Below are positions 1 to 11,157 of a stretch of 64,000 bases of DNA, piece by piece. The DNA comes from Saccharomycopsis fibuligera x Saccharomycopsis cf. fibuligera (taxonomy: Eukaryota; Ascomycota; Saccharomycetes; Ascoideales; Saccharomycopsidaceae). The stretch covers positions 2,046,001 to 2,110,000 of the forward strand of contig CP012812.1 in the NCBI GenBank assembly GCA_001936135.1, in the 5' to 3' direction. The notes under the pieces are model-generated. The model saw nothing but the letters and a program-made list of their open reading frames with translations. It ran no database searches and had not been told where the DNA came from. Position 1 is the first letter of the stretch. Each line of letters opens with the position of its first letter. The position numbers were made by a program, and so were the translations under genes.

Positions 1-1
1 T

Positions 2-1396
2 GACTACACGCAAATCTCTCAGGCTATGAGCGGAAGTGTTTTTGCAACTCCATTCTGGGTTGTTTCTAACACTTATGGTTCTGTTTTCTTGTTTTTTGTT
101 ATTATTTTGCCAATCCTTTACTACACCAATACCTGGGATGCAAAATACATGCCAATGATCAGTGGTTCTACTTTTGACAATACTCAAGGCAAGTACAATG
201 TCAGCAAGATTTTGAATGAAGACTACACCATCAACTATGAGAAATACAAAGCTTATAGTCCATTGTTTGTGCCTTTTTCTTACTTATTGTCCTATGCTTT
301 AAATTTTGCTGCAGTTTTGGGTATCTTTACTCATACGTATCTCTACCATGGTAAAGATATTTGGCAAAAGTTGAAAGATGCTAGAAATGGTGGTGAAGAT
401 ATTCACAAGAGGGAAATGAACAAGTATAAAGAAGCCCCAGATTGGTGGTATGGTATTGTTTTCATTCTCATGTTGGCTCTTTCTTTTGTTTGTGTTTGTG
501 TCTGGGCTAAACAATTCCCTGCATGGGCCTTAGTGGTGGCTTACTTGGTTTCGATTGTTAATTTTGTTCCTCAAGGTATTTTGGAATCTATCACCAATAA
601 CCACGTTGGTCTTAACATTATTACTGAATTGATTGCTGGTTACATGCTTCCATTGAGACCAATGGCAAACTTGTTATTCAAGCTTTATGGTTTTATTATC
701 ATGAGACAAGGTTTGGAATTGTCCAGAGATTTGAAATTGGGTCAATACATGAAAATCCCACCAAGAATTCTTTTCTTTGCGCAAATTTGGTCCACTATTA
801 TTGCATCCTTAGTTAACGTTGGTATTCAAGAATGGATGAGAAGTAACATTGATGGCATTTGCTCCACAGATCAAGCTAATGGGTTCACTTGTTCGAACGG
901 TAGAACCATCTTTAATGCTTCTATTATTTGGTCGTTGCCAAAATACTTGTTTTCTCCAGGTGAAAGATACAATGCCATGATGTGGTTCTTCTTAATCGGG
1001 GCCGTGATGCCAGTTTTCACATGGTTATTATGGAAAAGAAATCCAAACAAATGGTACGGTAAATTAAACGCCCCTATTTTCTTTACTGGTCCAGGTAACA
1101 TTCCTCCATCCACTGTTTACAACTACTCATTATACTTTGTTGCTTCCGTATTTTTGAATAAATTTATCAAGGACAAATGGCCAAGATGGCACGCCAAATA
1201 CAATTTTGTTCTTGGTGCTGCAGTTGAAGCCGGTGTTGCCGTGGCTACAGTGATTATCTTTTTGTGTGTCACTTATCCAGGTGGTTCATTAACCTGGTGG
1301 GGAAACACCGTTTATAAAAACACTTTGGATATGAAGTCTAAAGCATTCTACAAGTTGGCCGATGGTGAAACTTTTGGTCCAAGCAAATGGTGGTAA
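2..1396 (+). CDS. OPT-family oligopeptide transporter, C-terminal part (5' end outside window)
   Basis: The reading frame is open from the first bases of the window, so this is the C-terminal ~464 residues of a longer protein; the ATG at 26 is internal, not the start. It has at least eight hydrophobic segments. Typical OPT features include the NxWDAKYMP-type segment after TM helices, an EAPDWWY motif, a VPQGILESITNNHVGLN segment, and a cysteine-containing loop followed by a GPG-NIPP segment. OPT proteins in yeasts are plasma-membrane proton-coupled importers of tetra- and pentapeptides or glutathione, and in Candida they form a multigene family. The conserved C-terminal tryptophan-rich end (SKWW) fits the family. 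No in-frame CTG codon was noticed, in keeping with CUG-Ser codon use. Which OPT paralogue it is cannot be told from the C-terminal part. Confidence 0.93.
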   Translation, partial: DYTQISQAMSGSVFATPFWVVSNTYGSVFLFFVIILPILYYTNTWDAKYMPMISGSTFDNTQGKYNVSKILNEDYTINYEKYKAYSPLFVPFSYLLSYALNFAAVLGIFTHTYLYHGKDIWQKLKDARNGGEDIHKREMNKYKEAPDWWYGIVFILMLALSFVCVCVWAKQFPAWALVVAYLVSIVNFVPQGILESITNNHVGLNIITELIAGYMLPLRPMANLLFKLYGFIIMRQGLELSRDLKLGQYMKIPPRILFFAQIWSTIIASLVNVGIQEWMRSNIDGICSTDQANGFTCSNGRTIFNASIIWSLPKYLFSPGERYNAMMWFFLIGAVMPVFTWLLWKRNPNKWYGKLNAPIFFTGPGNIPPSTVYNYSLYFVASVFLNKFIKDKWPRWHAKYNFVLGAAVEAGVAVATVIIFLCVTYPGGSLTWWGNTVYKNTLDMKSKAFYKLADGETFGPSKWW

Positions 1397-2309
1397 TTTT
1401 GAACTGTTACTATTTTTTTCCTGGCTATTCTGTTTTTCTTTTGCTTTCATTTTTTATCATTGTGTCGGTATTTTTTTTTTTAAAAAAACACTTTTCAGTT
1501 TTTGTTTTTCCTTTTTGTTTTGCCTTGCGAAGACATTAATTTTGTTTTCTCGTTACTATAGTCATTTGTTAATTTTTTTTGTTGCTTTGCTTTTTTATTG
1601 GTTTTATTTGTTTGCTTTATAGTTTATATATATCTTGCATTTCTCGTTATAAACGGTTTTTCATGATTTGTTTTTCAATGCTTTAAAACTTTTTTTCTTA
1701 TTGTATCGTCTTGTCTTGTAAAATATTCAAACTATGTCAAAAAAAATTGATATATATATATATTTGGTTTTAACGCCTTTCTTTTCGTGAAAAAAAAAAA
1801 AAAAAAAAAAGTATCGAATTATGCAACCTTTTGTTACTAGAGCCAGCCGTAGATTGTTGACCCATACTATCCAGGTAATTGGGGACGGATGAAGTACCTT
1901 TAAGGTATGCTAGTTGAATGTATTTACAAAAAAAGCGCTTAATTAAAAATCGACAAATGATACAGCATCGTTCAACTAGATAAGATTTAAAATACTGCAA
2001 ATGATTGAAAGTATCATGTTGATGATTGCCTCGTAAAATAATGTAAGTTTACGCAATATGCAGGATAATCATGCACGGTATTGGTTCAATAATTTGGAGA
2101 AAAACGTCAAAAGCATGACGTGGCATGTGCCGGTAATATGAGCGAGACCACTCACTATAATGTATCAAGTGACAGAGAAATGCCTTTATTAGCTGTGTAC
2201 CTGCAAAAATTGTTTATTAGTCCATTACAAGCCGCCAAGTCATTCATTTCAAATGCGCCATTGAAAAAAATCATTTTTTACAGTTCACGTTACTGAACTG
2301 CAAGCTGTT
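1397..2309. other. Intergenic spacer, OPT 3' region and DMT-transporter promoter
   Basis: About 0.9 kb between two forward genes. The first 380 bases are strongly T-rich, as expected for a 3' UTR and polyadenylation region, with a TA run near 1750-1762 and a poly-A run at 1789-1810. The rest should hold the promoter of the next gene. No gene recognised. Confidence 0.6.
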
Positions 2310-3998
2310 ATGTATCATGATTTTAATAGAAATGATCCGATATTATCAACCACTGCATCATCATCCAAAACAAGTATCAATAGAGCCCTGCCAAGTTATC
2401 ACACTGCGAATACCAATATGTCCACTGATTATCCCCGAAAACCAGCAACCAATACTACTACTGGCCTAGGCACTATACTGCGGACAGAATCATCTAGTAT
2501 ATCCAACTATGCTACGCTGAGTCATCAAAGTTATGATAACAGTAATGATGATGTACATATCAGCGATAGTCCAAATATTATTCATGTGAGAAAATCAAAA
2601 GCAAAGATTGTGCTTGTGATAGTATTCTTCCTCATCTCTTTAGTGGCCTTTGTCTGTCAGACAGAAGCAACATCATATGTATACGCCCCCAAGTTCGGAT
2701 TCAACGAGCCTTATTTGTTATTATACTTGACACATGGATCATGGATTTTGCTTTGGCCAGTACAGTTGGTCGGGGTCAGCTTATTCAAAGCATTTTGCAG
2801 TGCTAGGGAAGGATCTTACAAAAATAGCAAAGGTTTCAAATACAACCGGTTGGAAAATGGGTGCCCTGGTAATGATGATAGAAATCTTGAATTCACTTCG
2901 AGCTTCATGCTGAATAACAATGACAGCAGCATTAATGACGACAGTGGCTCTTCCAGTCGCAATAACGCAGATATGGAAATTGAGGAGGAAACTGTGCAAA
3001 TTACTAACAATGTTCCGATCTCCAAAACATGGAAAAGCAACTTTCGTAATCATTTTACCAAAGAGCTTCAATCAATTTTTTTTGTGTCACAAGTGATATA
3101 TAATCATGCAAAACAACTTCCACATGAGACTTCCCACCTCACAGAATATGAATCAGAGCATTTAAACTTATGGACTTTTTTCAAATCCAAAGTGAATCGC
3201 TACATTCTCAAAATTTCATTTATAAATACATTGATTATCACCATCGCATCGTTGACATGGTACATTGCCATGATTTATTCATATTCTAATGATGTCACTG
3301 CAATATATAATTGCTCAGCCTTTTTCGCGTACTTGTTTTCCATACCTTTACTAAAGGAGAAGTTTAACTGGACGAAACTTTCTAGTGTGATAATCGCAAT
3401 CTGTGGTGTGTTTATTGTAGTTTACAGTGGGGACTCAAATGAAGACGACAATGACGACGATAACGACAATCAACGCAAGGAGAAGTCATACAGATTTTTT
3501 GGCAACATCTTAATTGCGATTGGGTCAATATCATACGGATACTACGATGTTTTTTACAAAAAATACTTGTGTCCACCGCTATCATCACACCATTTGATAA
3601 ATTCAAAAAAGCAGGCTCTTTATTCAAACTTTATCTGCACCCTAGTAGGTGGCTCAAGTTCAATTCTTTTGCTAATTTTGTTATTCTTTTTGCACATAAC
3701 GGGTATCAAACCTGTACGCTTGGGTTTCTCGCTAGAAGCATGGCTTTTTATAATTGTATCTATATTGTCAAACTTGTCGTACTCTGCTTCAATGCTTGTA
3801 CTATATGCGTTGACTTCACCGGTGCTAGGAGCAGTTAGTTCGCTTACTACGATTTTTCTAGTGGGAATTTTTGAGTGGGCTGTTTTTGGTAATAAGTTGA
3901 GCGGATCTCAATTGTTTGGCGATGCTGTGGTTATCATTGGGTTCATGGTGCTAAGTTACGCATACTGGAATGAAATTACTGAAGATGAGGAGAATTAG
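2310..3998 (+). CDS. DMT/EamA-family membrane transporter (SLC35F / THI74-YML018C-like)
   Basis: 562 residues. The N-terminal ~96 residues are hydrophilic and Ser/Thr/Asn-rich. They are followed by TM1 (~98-118), containing the QTEA motif, and a second helix with a YLTHGSWILLWP-type segment. A hydrophilic loop of ~135 residues comes next, then about eight more helices. The segment after the loop (NCSAFFAYLFSIPLLKEK) and the SYGYYDVFYKKY segment are typical of EamA/DUF6 carriers related to yeast YML018C and THI74. An acidic insert (EDDNDDDNDN) interrupts the middle. Substrate unknown; relatives sit in vacuolar or mitochondrial membranes. In-frame CTG codons occur only at codons 27, 57, 70 and 201, all in hydrophilic parts, so they are likely read as serine. 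The family is fairly sure; the exact orthologue is not. Confidence 0.85.
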   Translation: MYHDFNRNDPILSTTASSSKTSINRALPSYHTANTNMSTDYPRKPATNTTTGLGTILRTESSSISNYATLSHQSYDNSNDDVHISDSPNIIHVRKSKAKIVLVIVFFLISLVAFVCQTEATSYVYAPKFGFNEPYLLLYLTHGSWILLWPVQLVGVSLFKAFCSAREGSYKNSKGFKYNRLENGCPGNDDRNLEFTSSFMLNNNDSSINDDSGSSSRNNADMEIEEETVQITNNVPISKTWKSNFRNHFTKELQSIFFVSQVIYNHAKQLPHETSHLTEYESEHLNLWTFFKSKVNRYILKISFINTLIITIASLTWYIAMIYSYSNDVTAIYNCSAFFAYLFSIPLLKEKFNWTKLSSVIIAICGVFIVVYSGDSNEDDNDDDNDNQRKEKSYRFFGNILIAIGSISYGYYDVFYKKYLCPPLSSHHLINSKKQALYSNFICTLVGGSSSILLLILLFFLHITGIKPVRLGFSLEAWLFIIVSILSNLSYSASMLVLYALTSPVLGAVSSLTTIFLVGIFEWAVFGNKLSGSQLFGDAVVIIGFMVLSYAYWNEITEDEEN

Positions 3999-4786
3999 AG
4001 GTTTCTGATTCAAATAAGGATTCGACAAACAACAGCTTATCATTAGCGTAAACTTCTTCCTAGAAGAACTGAGTGAGCATATATAGATGAACACTGTATA
4101 ATATGAAAATAAATATTCTAATACTTGGCTACTTGCTGATATGTGTAATCGTTTTGACGGGTATTCTTTACAGAATCATTACCTCTAGCGCAATTAATGA
4201 AATTTACAAGGCTTAGTTTGTGTGTACAGCATGATCTGTTCAGAACCGCTCGGAATTACATAAGCAATTATGTCTGTTTTTCCTCGTAGGCACTGGGTAC
4301 GCTTTTTTGTTCCCTCTTTTTTTTTCTTTTTTTCTGGTCTCAAAGATTATAAGCCTTGGGAGACCGCACAAGACCTTTTTCCATACCTGTTTTCAACTTT
4401 AAACCACCCTCCCCAACCAACTTTTAGCTTGATTCGACTTTTCTGTTTGTTTACCTCTTGCTAGCTTTTGGTTTCAAAGTCGTAATACGTTTTGCTGCCG
4501 TTGTTCCCCATTCATCTGAATATCCTGGTCGTTTGTTGTTGATTTCACAGATTTTGAAAAAGTTTGATTTTGTGGTTATTGAAAGTTATCTGGAGCGTCA
4601 TCGAAGATTTCATTAAATTGATCTAAGAATTTTTACGAGAGCATGAAAATATAATACGACCTTCGTCAAACTAAGAAAACATCCATACTTTATAGCAAGC
4701 GCATTTTGCTACAATAACTGTCATTCCAATACACCACTTCGTTTTCATCAGCGTGACTCAAAACCAAGATCAAAGAGAGAATAATT
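3999..4786. other. Intergenic spacer upstream of ANY1
   Basis: Tandem spacer of 788 bases. It has a T-rich run at about 4316-4334 and a pyrimidine-rich stretch around 4378-4450 typical of yeast promoters or leaders. No gene recognised. Confidence 0.55.
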
Positions 4787-6181
4787 ATGTCAAATGTTTC
4801 GATAAATCAGCCAAGTTCTTATTTCAAGAGATCCATCTCTTCTGCCATTTCGGGAATAAAGCAAACATACAAGGGTTCTAATGTTCACTCAAGACAAACA
4901 ACCAAAACAACCGACTACGTTCATGATTTAACCAAAAAGCTGATAAAGTATATGGCCGATCAAGGCAAAGATACCATCAATGATATCACCAACTATTCAT
5001 ACTACTATGTACCAGAATGGCTAACGGTACAATTCATTGTCAATAATAGTATTTCTTTGGCTCCTTTATTTTCATATGGATCTACTGTATACCTGATTCA
5101 CAAGAAGCAGTCGTCCACTGGTTTCTCTATTGATATTTGTTGTACAATGATGGTATCCAGTATACTAAGAATCAATTTTTATTTCATTAGGCCATTCGAG
5201 TATACACTATTGAAACAAGCTATAATAATGATTTTTATTCATATCATTTTACTCAAAGTTGCGTTAAGCTACAAACTTCAAAGCGGGTATGATGTGGACA
5301 ACTTACATAACTACGAATCAGTCATTACCGAGTTGAAATGGTTTTATTTTAATGAATTCAGCAAGATGCGAGTTGGCGGGCCAAATGTACCATACTTAAA
5401 CTTTGTTAATAAAGAAGGCTTTAATACTATTACCCCAAATGCTGACATTTTGCAGACTCGCAGCAGAAGTGGTACTAGCACATTTGGAAGTCAAAATATA
5501 AGCTTCAACAAAGAGGAAACAGGCCGTGCAAGAAGCGCTACTATCAGCGTTATTAATAATGAAACCCACAACGTTAACGAGAAAGTAGCTGCTTCTTCAA
5601 GTAGTGGAATAGAGGAGAATAAAATATTTCAAATTGTGAGGTTATTCATAGTACTATTTGCTGGCACTGCACTAATAATTTTTAAAAACTTTGTTAAATT
5701 TTTTGACCCTTATTACAAAAGATCATTTGAGTTTTGGCAGTGGAACAATGAAAAGAGATACTGGCTATTTCTTGTTGAGTTTGCAGTGATAAGTTCCACT
5801 CTAACTTTAATGTTACGCAAGTATGAATCTTATGGTAGTTTTATTGGCTCAATCAGTTTGCTTATTGAAAGTTTGTTACCATTGCCTCAGATATTGTTGC
5901 TCAATAGACTCAAAACCATAAATGGCTTTAAAACAATTCTTTTGTTCAGTTGGTATTGTGGTGATTTAACAAAGATCAGTTATTTGGTATTTGGTGCTAA
6001 CAATATTTCTTTCATCTTTATATTCTTTGCACTTTTCCAAATGTTTTTGGATATGATTATTGGATTTCAATACGTTTACTACAAGTATTACTACAAGGTT
6101 GATTACAAAGAGTCAGACATTGAGTTGCAAGATACGAGGGGCAGACGAACCCCGGAATTAGTTGATGAAAGAGTGCTTTAG
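4787..6181 (+). CDS. ANY1: PQ-loop membrane protein ANY1/CFS1 (SLC66A2/PQLC1 family)
   Basis: 464 residues. Two PQ-loop-type units are visible. The first (~85-160) has APLFSYGSTVYLI followed by VSSILRINFYFIRPFEY and a KQAIIMI helix, closely matching the human PQLC1 pattern of NILRILFWFGRRFE. The second (~365-412) has LLPLPQILLLNR followed by a FSWYCGDLTKISY segment. A hydrophilic Ser-rich loop (~220-280) separates them. In S. cerevisiae Any1/Cfs1 acts in endosomal and Golgi membranes, where its loss bypasses the need for the flippase Neo1, so a role in phospholipid asymmetry is inferred. The first unit has lost the literal Pro-Gln pair; the second keeps it. The ATG at 4787 follows an A-rich leader and is the first in frame. 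Confidence 0.85.
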   Translation: MSNVSINQPSSYFKRSISSAISGIKQTYKGSNVHSRQTTKTTDYVHDLTKKLIKYMADQGKDTINDITNYSYYYVPEWLTVQFIVNNSISLAPLFSYGSTVYLIHKKQSSTGFSIDICCTMMVSSILRINFYFIRPFEYTLLKQAIIMIFIHIILLKVALSYKLQSGYDVDNLHNYESVITELKWFYFNEFSKMRVGGPNVPYLNFVNKEGFNTITPNADILQTRSRSGTSTFGSQNISFNKEETGRARSATISVINNETHNVNEKVAASSSSGIEENKIFQIVRLFIVLFAGTALIIFKNFVKFFDPYYKRSFEFWQWNNEKRYWLFLVEFAVISSTLTLMLRKYESYGSFIGSISLLIESLLPLPQILLLNRLKTINGFKTILLFSWYCGDLTKISYLVFGANNISFIFIFFALFQMFLDMIIGFQYVYYKYYYKVDYKESDIELQDTRGRRTPELVDERVL

Positions 6182-6957
6182 AGTTAGTACTTTGAAAGAA
6201 GGCTTGAGAGATCTATTGTCAACAAGATTTTGGGACATATATATGAAGAACTATGAAGCATTATGGACAGTTGTTCAGCATAAACATACTTTGTTCATAG
6301 TGGAGCTTTGCATTTTTTTTTTTTTTTTGACAACCGGAGCATATTGACGTACTTGTATTTATGAAAGGCTAGTTCGCAAGCGGACACATAAAAAGCTCCA
6401 TATCAAATTTTTTTAATTTTTCGTTTACTTTTCTTTTATTTCTTTTTGCATTTGGTTTATATGTATTTTTTTTTATTTTTATTTTGTTTAAAGTTTGAAT
6501 TTAGTGTGGTTAATATATTTTTTTTTAAAACACTTGTAGCAATGAATTCTTTTTGCATCTTACTCATAAGTGATTTTTAAAGTGTAAGCAAATCTGAAGG
6601 GTCAAAAGAGGAATTTTTTGCTTAACATATTAATTCATAAACTTTTCTTGAGATTGAGTGTTTATCATAGCATCACCAAAATGTAGCTATATGGAAAGTA
6701 GCTATCTTGAATTGCAATGACACTAAATCGTTCTAATGACTTAATAGTACTAGTATAGAGATAAGTATAACTCCTGAGCGAAAATTTAGCAAACTTTTGA
6801 GCCGGCTCAAGAATTCGTGCCTTATAATTATAATGTTGAAGAATTATCGATATTAAAATTGTGGAAAAGTCTCTCGCGCTCCTATAAAAAATCATACGCC
6901 ATCTCGGTTCTTTTTATTGCAACCTCCGGTTAACCAATTTGCAGCGTCCTAACATTC

Positions 6958-6995
<38 letters not shown>
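6958..6995. repeat. (AAT)n microsatellite
   Basis: About 12-13 uninterrupted AAT units inside the long convergent spacer. Length is likely polymorphic between strains. Confidence 0.95.
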
Positions 6996-6996
<1 letters not shown>

Positions 6997-8185
6997 GACA
7001 ATAACTGCTGATTGATAGATTGTATACATTGCATACAGCATGTTAATCTATCAACAAATATAGCATGAAATATTCATTTGGAGCATGTGAAGATTTTATT
7101 GAAGGGGCTTTCAAACAAATGGTACTATTTGTTTGATATTAGGCAAAAATTTTCAGGGCTGTCTAAGGAACACATGCTGGCCGTCTTACCTTTGCCTTTG
7201 TGTTTGGCCGTTATAATTGTTACAGTGGTTGTGTAAGAAAAGCTCCAAAATGTCGAAAGAGACTAGAAAAGCGCGCAAAGTTACAAGCAAAAAGAAAGTA
7301 TAATATTTTGGGACAGGTAATTTTTTTTCTTCATTTACATTCTTGGAGAGATTTATAAACTATATTTTTGATTCGATCTTCTCTTACACAAATGTTATGA
7401 GTTTTACTCGGCATCTAAAAAAAATTTTTAAATCTCAAAATGAAAAATTTTTATCTTTTGTTTTAAAAAATGTTTTCACCCAAAACTTTTTACAGGCATG
7501 TCAAAGTTCAAGATTCTTATCTGCGAGCCACATGTCCCACATTGCCCAACCGCTTGATTTGCCTCATTCGCAGCTATGATTTTGCTCAGCTTTCTTGACA
7601 ACGCAAGGGTTAACGTCCACAGTAATTAGGTACAACGTAACTTTCGATGACCAGTTTGGCAGCAGTTGTGCAAAATATACATAGTGTTATAGTGATTTGT
7701 TGCAGCTGGGCACGGTTAAGAAACTACATGGATCTTTCTAGATCTTTGGTGAACTATCAAACAATGTATCGGAGTTCCTTGTGGAAAAAATATCTTAAGA
7801 CATCGCAAAGTTTTATTATTGCACTTGCCTTATCATACTATGTCTCGAGATTGAAATCAATGAAATAAGAGAAACTGCTGTGCTGTGCCGCACGCTTTGG
7901 CCTGCAGAATACGTGCATCGGAGAACAAAATCAGACACAATTTTAGGTCAAAAACAAACTAGTAAATTTTATAGAGCTATATCAAAAAAAAAAAAAAAAA
8001 GACATGATAATAATAGGTTTTAGCTAGTTCATCATGATATAACAAAAGATTAATGGATAGAAAAATTTTTTACTGTATTTGTTGATGGCACCTGCTTTGT
8101 AGTGCAATGTATAAATTTGTCAAATATTTCTGATAGTACGGTGGAACGGTAGTTTTTAACTAAGTGTCCCACAACCAGCCATACT

Positions 8186-8213
8186 TACATACATACATGC
8201 ATACATACATGGC
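8186..8213. repeat. (TACA)n short tandem repeat
   Basis: Repeated TACA/TGCA tetranucleotides (ttacatacatacatgcatacatac pattern) in the convergent spacer. Confidence 0.85.
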
Positions 8214-10404
8214 ACGCTAAATGTTGCATTTTTTTTTGGTTCCCCTCGACGAGGCTGTTTGTCCTGATGAGAGAAATCAAGTATGCCAGTAATTTGATAG
8301 TGTGGTTTTCATTATAAATAATTTATTGGGTAGCTGTCGTCCAGCACTAAGTGCTAGCCGGCAGATGATCTCATTAGCCATTCTATTGTTACCTGCTTAT
8401 TATCATTTTGAGCACCAGTTAATTACAATTGTTAATGATTGATGTGATTGCTCTTTAGCACGCACTGAGAGATCATTTCATAAAGTCGCTGTTAGCTGTA
8501 TTTTTGAAAAAAAAAATCTAAGTTTTTAAAACGACCTCTGTAGCTATTAATCCTAAATTTTATTTCTTTTTGAATAACTGAAAGATAACTTCCGACAGTA
8601 TTTGATAAACAATCGCTATTGCTTGCATCACAAAGCCCTTTTGATCTGTGATATTTCATGCTCTTGAAAGACAACTATCTATAGTCTAAGGTCTAAGATT
8701 GAACTGTCAGTGCCTTTTAGTATGCTTTTACGCTACACTTTATGTACATTCATAGTACGCTCTTAAAGACGTCTTGATGAATTCTTTGGTATTGGGTTGC
8801 TATTGCAACTTGCAGTTCATGGTAACCGGTCCTATTATATATGTAACTCACTTAGAGCTCTTCGCCTTGGACCAAAGCTGAACACGACAGACACATATCT
8901 TCCTCAAATTTTTTTAGTGTTTTATATTTTTTTTCGCTTTTGACTTGACTAAATTGAAAAGCGTGATATTTTTCGGATGTTCTTAGAATTATGAAGGTAC
9001 CAAGAAGTGTCTGCTATTTGTTTTTTGATATATATTAACCACAATTATACGCAATTATTATATACGCTGCGGTGACAAACTATTATTAAGTGTTCTACTA
9101 TTGCTATTTTTTACCATTGTTGCCTTCACGCCTTGCATTATCTGCTGCTCTAATGTTTCGTATGTTGCCGAATCATTCATTAGGTAGGAAAATGCCGTTG
9201 CTATTTGCTTACCACTGTCTTTATCCCTTTCGGTTTCCAGTAACTCTTGTTGCCACAGTTGCAGTTACTTTACGTTCGTAAATTTGCGACGTCACCGTCA
9301 TCAAAACCGGCCAGATGAATCAAGATACAACCAGGATCGAAGATCGAGATTAGGACTGAAAGGCGCATGCAGGGTTTTTGTTCTGGATTTCTAAGCATTA
9401 AATCGTAACTCAAAGTCTCAAAATCCCTCAAAATTGTTTCAAACTCATTGATATTCAGAAGTGTTGCACTTTTTCTGGGACCATGATATTATATGCCTTC
9501 TTAAAGCATCAGGATAAGCATCGCTAAGTAGCTCACAACTGTACTTGCACCGATATATCCGACGTGAAGATGCGTTATGTATACACGTACGGCTACACCG
9601 ACCAAACAGTTAAGACTGACTGGTTTAGTTGCACATACACTCATGAGTGTCCAAAAAAAAAAAAAAAAAAAAGATGGCAGTTTGAGTTGAGTGTATTGCC
9701 ATTGTCTACTTTGAGTGCCCGAGATTTTCTGAGTTAAGCTGCATGTCTAAAATATTGCTTTTGTCTTTGTTTTCCGAAATTACTCCTTAGTGAGTGGGTG
9801 AGTGTCAGAGTGTCAGGGCCTATACGCCACATATGCAAGCGGATCTAGTGCTGCTTAAGCTCATGAGTGTGTGTGACCAATGGCGAGCTAGAGCAAAAAA
9901 TGTGTGACAAGACGAACCAATGGCTATAGCTGTGCTACCAGCCAGACAGTTTATAGGCTAGCTTACTGCGACAGTGTGAAAAAAATTCATAATCTTAGAG
10001 TTGGACTTTCTGGTAGATACTATGCTTTTGTCAACCTTTCTTCAGCAAGAGTGAGGAATACGATTCTTCAAATCCTGCAATGATAGTTAACTTCAATCTC
10101 AGATTTTAATTTTTATGCAGTATGTGATGTTTTCATTTGAAACGTATAGAATAATAATAAAAAATGCGCTATGAAAATCATATTGGTGAGCAAAAACATG
10201 GCAAAGAAAGAGATGATAAAATTGAAAGAGTTAAAACCAATAAAAAGAAAACATGTTACTGACAAGCAACAAAAGATTGAAAAATTGCAATAGAGATAGA
10301 GTACTTTGTAGTGCACAGCAACAAAAGAGAAAGAAAAAAATCAATGAAAAAATCGTAATAAAATGAAAACCAAAGAATGTTTAAGAAACACATTGACAGT
10401 AATA

Positions 10405-10406
<2 letters not shown>

Positions 10407-10468
<62 letters not shown>
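10407..10468. repeat. (AAT)n microsatellite
   Basis: About 20 AAT units, perfect as read, ending about 155 bases from the stop codon of the ECL1-family gene. On the reverse strand it reads ATT, so it may lie in that gene's 3' UTR. Confidence 0.95.
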
Positions 10469-10469
<1 letters not shown>

Positions 10470-10623
10470 GAAGAAATGAAGAAAAGATAGTCGTAAGTTT
10501 GAGTCAACAGCGGTCATAACGGCCCACTTCACCGAGTTCTTTTTTTTTATCAGTGAAATGAGATTGTTGGGATATTACTCGGAAAGAAATTTGATAGAAC
10601 GGATCTGTAAGCTGTCAAAATTT

Positions 10624-11157
10624 TTAATAGGGGGTTCCTTCTCTGACATTCTTCCAATAAGCAGCTGCTTCTGGAGACAAATTAGGTCTGAGATTTGGAT
10701 TATAATTCAAGTTTCTTGTGCCATTGCTCAACAGAGATCCTAGCCCTGTTCTTTCCTTTTCTTTATCCAGCGATCCCTTTATTCTTGACTCTTTATAGAA
10801 TTGGTGTGCTGCTGAAGGAAACATTAACGGTGATACTGTGTTGCTGTTGGCGCGAAGAGAAGTTGGAGAGTTAGCATCATTTATAGCACTTAAACAGTAG
10901 TCATGATAGTTAGAAGTGGGTTGTGCCGGCAACAGACCAGTACGTTGCTGTTGGTTTTGTGACAGCACGGACTGAGGATCAAAGTATTGACCATATTGGA
11001 TGAAATTTGTAGAAGCTCTTCTACTGGGCGTATTGGCGTTGATATAGTGATCTTTTAGCTGGCAGTCTTTAGAGCAGTAAAGTCCGTTGCCTTCAATGAT
11101 TCTGCGCTCACAGAAGGAGCAGTACTCGTTGAACGAGGAGTCGTAATTGTCAAACAT
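10624..11157 (-). CDS. ECL1-family zinc-binding stress/longevity protein
   Basis: 177 residues. The N-terminus carries a four-cysteine knuckle, Cys13-x2-Cys16-x11-Cys28-x3-Cys32, in the context EYCSFCERRI...LYCSKDCQLKDH. This is the signature of the fungal Ecl1/Ecl2/Ecl3 family (Pfam ECL1). The rest is low-complexity and Ser/Asn-rich, with a tail ending SPEAAAYWKNVREGTPY. In fission yeast, overproduced Ecl1-family proteins extend chronological lifespan and respond to zinc, sulphur and amino-acid limitation; a similar regulatory role is inferred. It is longer than the ~80-residue fission yeast members. The ATG at 11157 gives the knuckle directly at the N-terminus, as in the family. Confidence 0.8.
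   Translation of the reverse strand: MFDNYDSSFNEYCSFCERRIIEGNGLYCSKDCQLKDHYINANTPSRRASTNFIQYGQYFDPQSVLSQNQQQRTGLLPAQPTSNYHDYCLSAINDANSPTSLRANSNTVSPLMFPSAAHQFYKESRIKGSLDKEKERTGLGSLLSNGTRNLNYNPNLRPNLSPEAAAYWKNVREGTPY

Larger units (their letters stand above)
6182..10623. other. 4.4 kb spacer between convergent genes; no gene recognised
   Basis: Lies between the 3' ends of ANY1 (+) and the ECL1-family gene (-). It holds only short chance-length reading frames without recognisable motifs. Visible content includes T-rich 3' sequence (6310-6530), an AAT microsatellite at 6958-6995, A-runs at 7984-8000 and 9653-9672, a TACA repeat near 8186-8213, and a second AAT microsatellite at 10407-10468. Spacers between convergent yeast genes are usually a few hundred bases, so the length is odd. 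It may hold a centromere, a non-coding RNA or decayed sequence; see findings. Confidence 0.6.

Noticed and set aside
7064-7300. Short hydrophobic peptide-like frames near 7070-7240
   Set aside because: Adjacent frames each under 50 codons with inconsistent starts; no splice signals link them into a gene.
7647-7868. 73-codon frame with a hydrophobic C-terminal part in the convergent spacer
   Set aside because: Length is within chance expectation and no family features are visible; kept only as part of the spacer description.
8240-8285. Hammerhead-ribozyme-like string (GTC CTGATGA ... GAAA)
   Set aside because: Only two bases separate CTGATGA and GAAA, so no stem II can form, and the flanks do not pair into stems I and III.
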